Positions 13,367 through 15,051 of a stretch of 15,051 nt of DNA are shown in pieces. The stretch spans positions 1 to 15,051 of the forward strand of contig JAHEYE010000062.1 of assembly GCA_023251695.1 (NCBI GenBank), read 5' to 3'. Both the position numbers and the translations under genes were made by a program. The notes under the pieces were generated by a model. The model had not been told where the DNA came from and did not search any database. It was given only the letters and a program-made list of their open reading frames with translations. Every line of letters starts with the position of its first letter. Position 1 is the first letter of the stretch. Source of the stretch: Sphingobacteriaceae bacterium (GTDB lineage Bacteria; Bacteroidota; Bacteroidia; B-17B0; Aurantibacillaceae).

Positions 13367-15051
13367 ATGAAAAGGGCGCTTCTCATAGTATCTTGCTTTG
13401 TCTTGTTTTTAAACTTTTCGTATGAAAAACCTAAAGACAAGTCGCCGGATTTTCTTCAGATGGAAACCAAATGGGTCGATTCTGTGTTTAATGCATTAAG
13501 TCCTGACCAACGCATTACCCAATTGTTCATGATTGCGGCTTATAGTAATAAGGATATGAAACATGTCCGCGAGACCCGCGAAATAATTGAAAAATATAAT
13601 GTCGGTGGTTTGATAATGATGCAGGGTGGACCAATGAAACACGCGAAGCTTGTTACCTATTATCAGTCGCGAGCAAAAACACCTTTGCTTTTAAGTATTG
13701 ATGCGGAATGGGGATTAGCCATGCGATTGGATAGTGCGCCGCGTTATCCGAAACAAATGGCTTTAGGCGCTATTCAAAATGATTCGCTTATTTATTTTAT
13801 GGGCAGGCAAATTGCGAAGGAATGTAAACGGATGGGTTTACATGTGAATTTTGCTCCGGTGGTTGATGTAAATAATAATCCTGCTAATCCTGTTATCGGC
13901 ATCAGAAGTTTTGGGGAAAATAAATTGAATGTTGCTAGGAAAGCCTACATGTACATGGCAGGTATGCAAGACGAACACGTAATGGCGAATGCAAAACATT
14001 TTCCCGGTCATGGTGATACAGATGTAGACTCTCACAAAGGTTTGCCTTTAATTAATCATCCGCGCGAAAGATTAGACTCGGTGGAATTATTTCCGTTCAA
14101 ATATTTATTTGAAAGAGGTTTATCAAGTATAATGGTAGCACATTTAAATATTCCGGCGCTCGATACAACCAAAAATCTCGCATCAACTTTGTCACCAAAA
14201 ATTGTGACAGATTTGTTGAGAAAAGAAATGGGTTTTGAAGGTTTGGTATTTACGGATGCATTAAATATGAAGGGAGCCTCCGATTATTTCACGCCCGGTG
14301 TTATTGATGTGAAAGCATTGCAGGCAGGAAATGATGTGCTGTTGTTTTTACATGATGTTCCCAAAGCATTGGATGAAATTAAAAAAGCGATTGCGCTTGG
14401 GACAATTAAGCAGGAAGAAGTAGATGCGCATTGCAAAAAAATATTAAAGGCAAAATATTGGTGTGGATTAAATCATAAACAGCATGTACATACAAAAAAC
14501 CTATATGAGGAATTAAATACAAAAGAATCCGATATTCTAAATACAAAACTGGCTGAAGCAACGATGACGCTTTTGAAAAACGACCATCATTTGCTGCCGC
14601 TGAAAGCTTTGGATACTTTGAGGATCGCAGAAGTTTCTATCGGGATGGCAGAGGAAAATACATTCAGTAAATCTGTTTCGAATTATGCGCCGGTAAAACA
14701 TTTTGGTATTGAGCATGACGCGAAGAAAAAAGATATTGATTCACTTTTCTCCCAATTAAAGAATTACAATTTTATTATCCTTCAAATAAATAAATCTACT
14801 TTAAGACCGGATAAGAATTACGGGGTAAGTGATCAAAGCCTGTGGCTGATTGATTCGATTTCTTCCCGGAAACCAACGGTAGGGGTATTTTTCAATAATC
14901 CTTATGTTTTAAACACATTAAAATGGCCAAGCCAGTTAGAATCTGTAATAATGGCTTATGAGTACACTGTCTTCACACAAAAAGCTGCGGCGAATGTAAT
15001 TTTTGGCGTGGCAAAGGTAAACGGACGCCTTCCTGTTAGTACAAAGTATTT
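13367..15051 (+). CDS. Exported glycoside hydrolase family 3, NagZ-like N-terminal part (3' end outside window)
   Basis: This frame runs open from ATG 13367 to the right edge (561 codons). It belongs to GH3 and resembles beta-N-acetylglucosaminidases of the NagZ type. Catalytic features are KHFPGHGDTDVDSH (residues 210-223), which contains the Asp221-x-His223 acid/base dyad typical of NagZ rather than ordinary beta-glucosidases, and the nucleophile Asp297 in GLVFTDALNMKG. Substrate-site residues appear in SIDAEWG (110-116). Residues 1-19 look like a signal peptide, so the enzyme is probably periplasmic and acts on peptidoglycan or chitin fragments. After about residue 370 the sequence enters the GH3 C-terminal domain. 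Many Bacteroidota relatives continue into a serine beta-lactamase-like domain, but that part would lie outside the window. The gene is divergent from the phhA leader; a weak TAACTTTA element (13353-13360) precedes it. Confidence 0.93.
   Translation, partial: MKRALLIVSCFVLFLNFSYEKPKDKSPDFLQMETKWVDSVFNALSPDQRITQLFMIAAYSNKDMKHVRETREIIEKYNVGGLIMMQGGPMKHAKLVTYYQSRAKTPLLLSIDAEWGLAMRLDSAPRYPKQMALGAIQNDSLIYFMGRQIAKECKRMGLHVNFAPVVDVNNNPANPVIGIRSFGENKLNVARKAYMYMAGMQDEHVMANAKHFPGHGDTDVDSHKGLPLINHPRERLDSVELFPFKYLFERGLSSIMVAHLNIPALDTTKNLASTLSPKIVTDLLRKEMGFEGLVFTDALNMKGASDYFTPGVIDVKALQAGNDVLLFLHDVPKALDEIKKAIALGTIKQEEVDAHCKKILKAKYWCGLNHKQHVHTKNLYEELNTKESDILNTKLAEATMTLLKNDHHLLPLKALDTLRIAEVSIGMAEENTFSKSVSNYAPVKHFGIEHDAKKKDIDSLFSQLKNYNFIILQINKSTLRPDKNYGVSDQSLWLIDSISSRKPTVGVFFNNPYVLNTLKWPSQLESVIMAYEYTVFTQKAAANVIFGVAKVNGRLPVSTKY

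Noticed and set aside
13838..14035. Minus-strand 65-codon frame
   Set aside because: It is antisense to the GH3 gene across its catalytic KHFPGHG region and is therefore a shadow.

Overview
The window looks like a chromosomal piece of a low-GC member of the Bacteroidota. It carries two proteins with type IX secretion (T9SS) sorting tails, an S46 dipeptidyl-peptidase, a BtuG-like surface lipoprotein, promoters of the Bacteroidota TTTG/TAnnTTTG type, and genes that mostly lack Shine-Dalgarno sites. I cannot name a genus.

Layout. Bases 1-2883 (+) hold the 3' part of an AlgI-like MBOAT acyltransferase, an overlapping AlgX/AlgJ-like SGNH partner, and a small unknown protein; the first two look like a polysaccharide O-acetylation module. 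Bases 2962-5121 (+) encode an exported S46 peptidase with the DPP11-type specificity arginine. Bases 5153-5797 hold a Y1 (IS200-like/RAYT) transposase on the minus strand, framed by mirror-image arrays of 13-bp palindromes. Bases 5877-7001 (-) encode a GT-B glycosyltransferase whose conserved N-terminus begins without a conventional start codon. A large imperfect palindrome follows at 7062-7133.

Bases 12359 down to 7134 (-) form a vitamin B12 uptake operon: a consensus promoter, a cobalamin riboswitch, a BtuB-like TonB-dependent receptor, a DUF4465 protein and a second surface protein (both with T9SS tails), and a BtuG-like beta-propeller lipoprotein. The four genes are tightly packed or overlapping. 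The receptor starts at TTG, and that codon lies in the 3' arm of a perfect hairpin.

Bases 13285 down to 12353 (-) hold phenylalanine 4-monooxygenase (phhA). Upstream lies an unannotated 23-codon leader peptide with six Tyr codons, followed by complementary segments and a strong intrinsic terminator directly before phhA. I read this as a tyrosine-sensing transcription attenuator controlling the enzyme that makes tyrosine from phenylalanine. Its promoter sits so close to the leader ATG that the transcript may be leaderless. From 13367 to the right edge (+) runs the 5' part of an exported family 3 glycoside hydrolase (NagZ type), divergent from the phhA leader.

The strongest candidate for something undescribed is the Tyr-codon leader and attenuator of phhA. 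Next come the mirrored palindrome arrays around the transposase and the start-codon hairpin of the riboswitch-controlled receptor.
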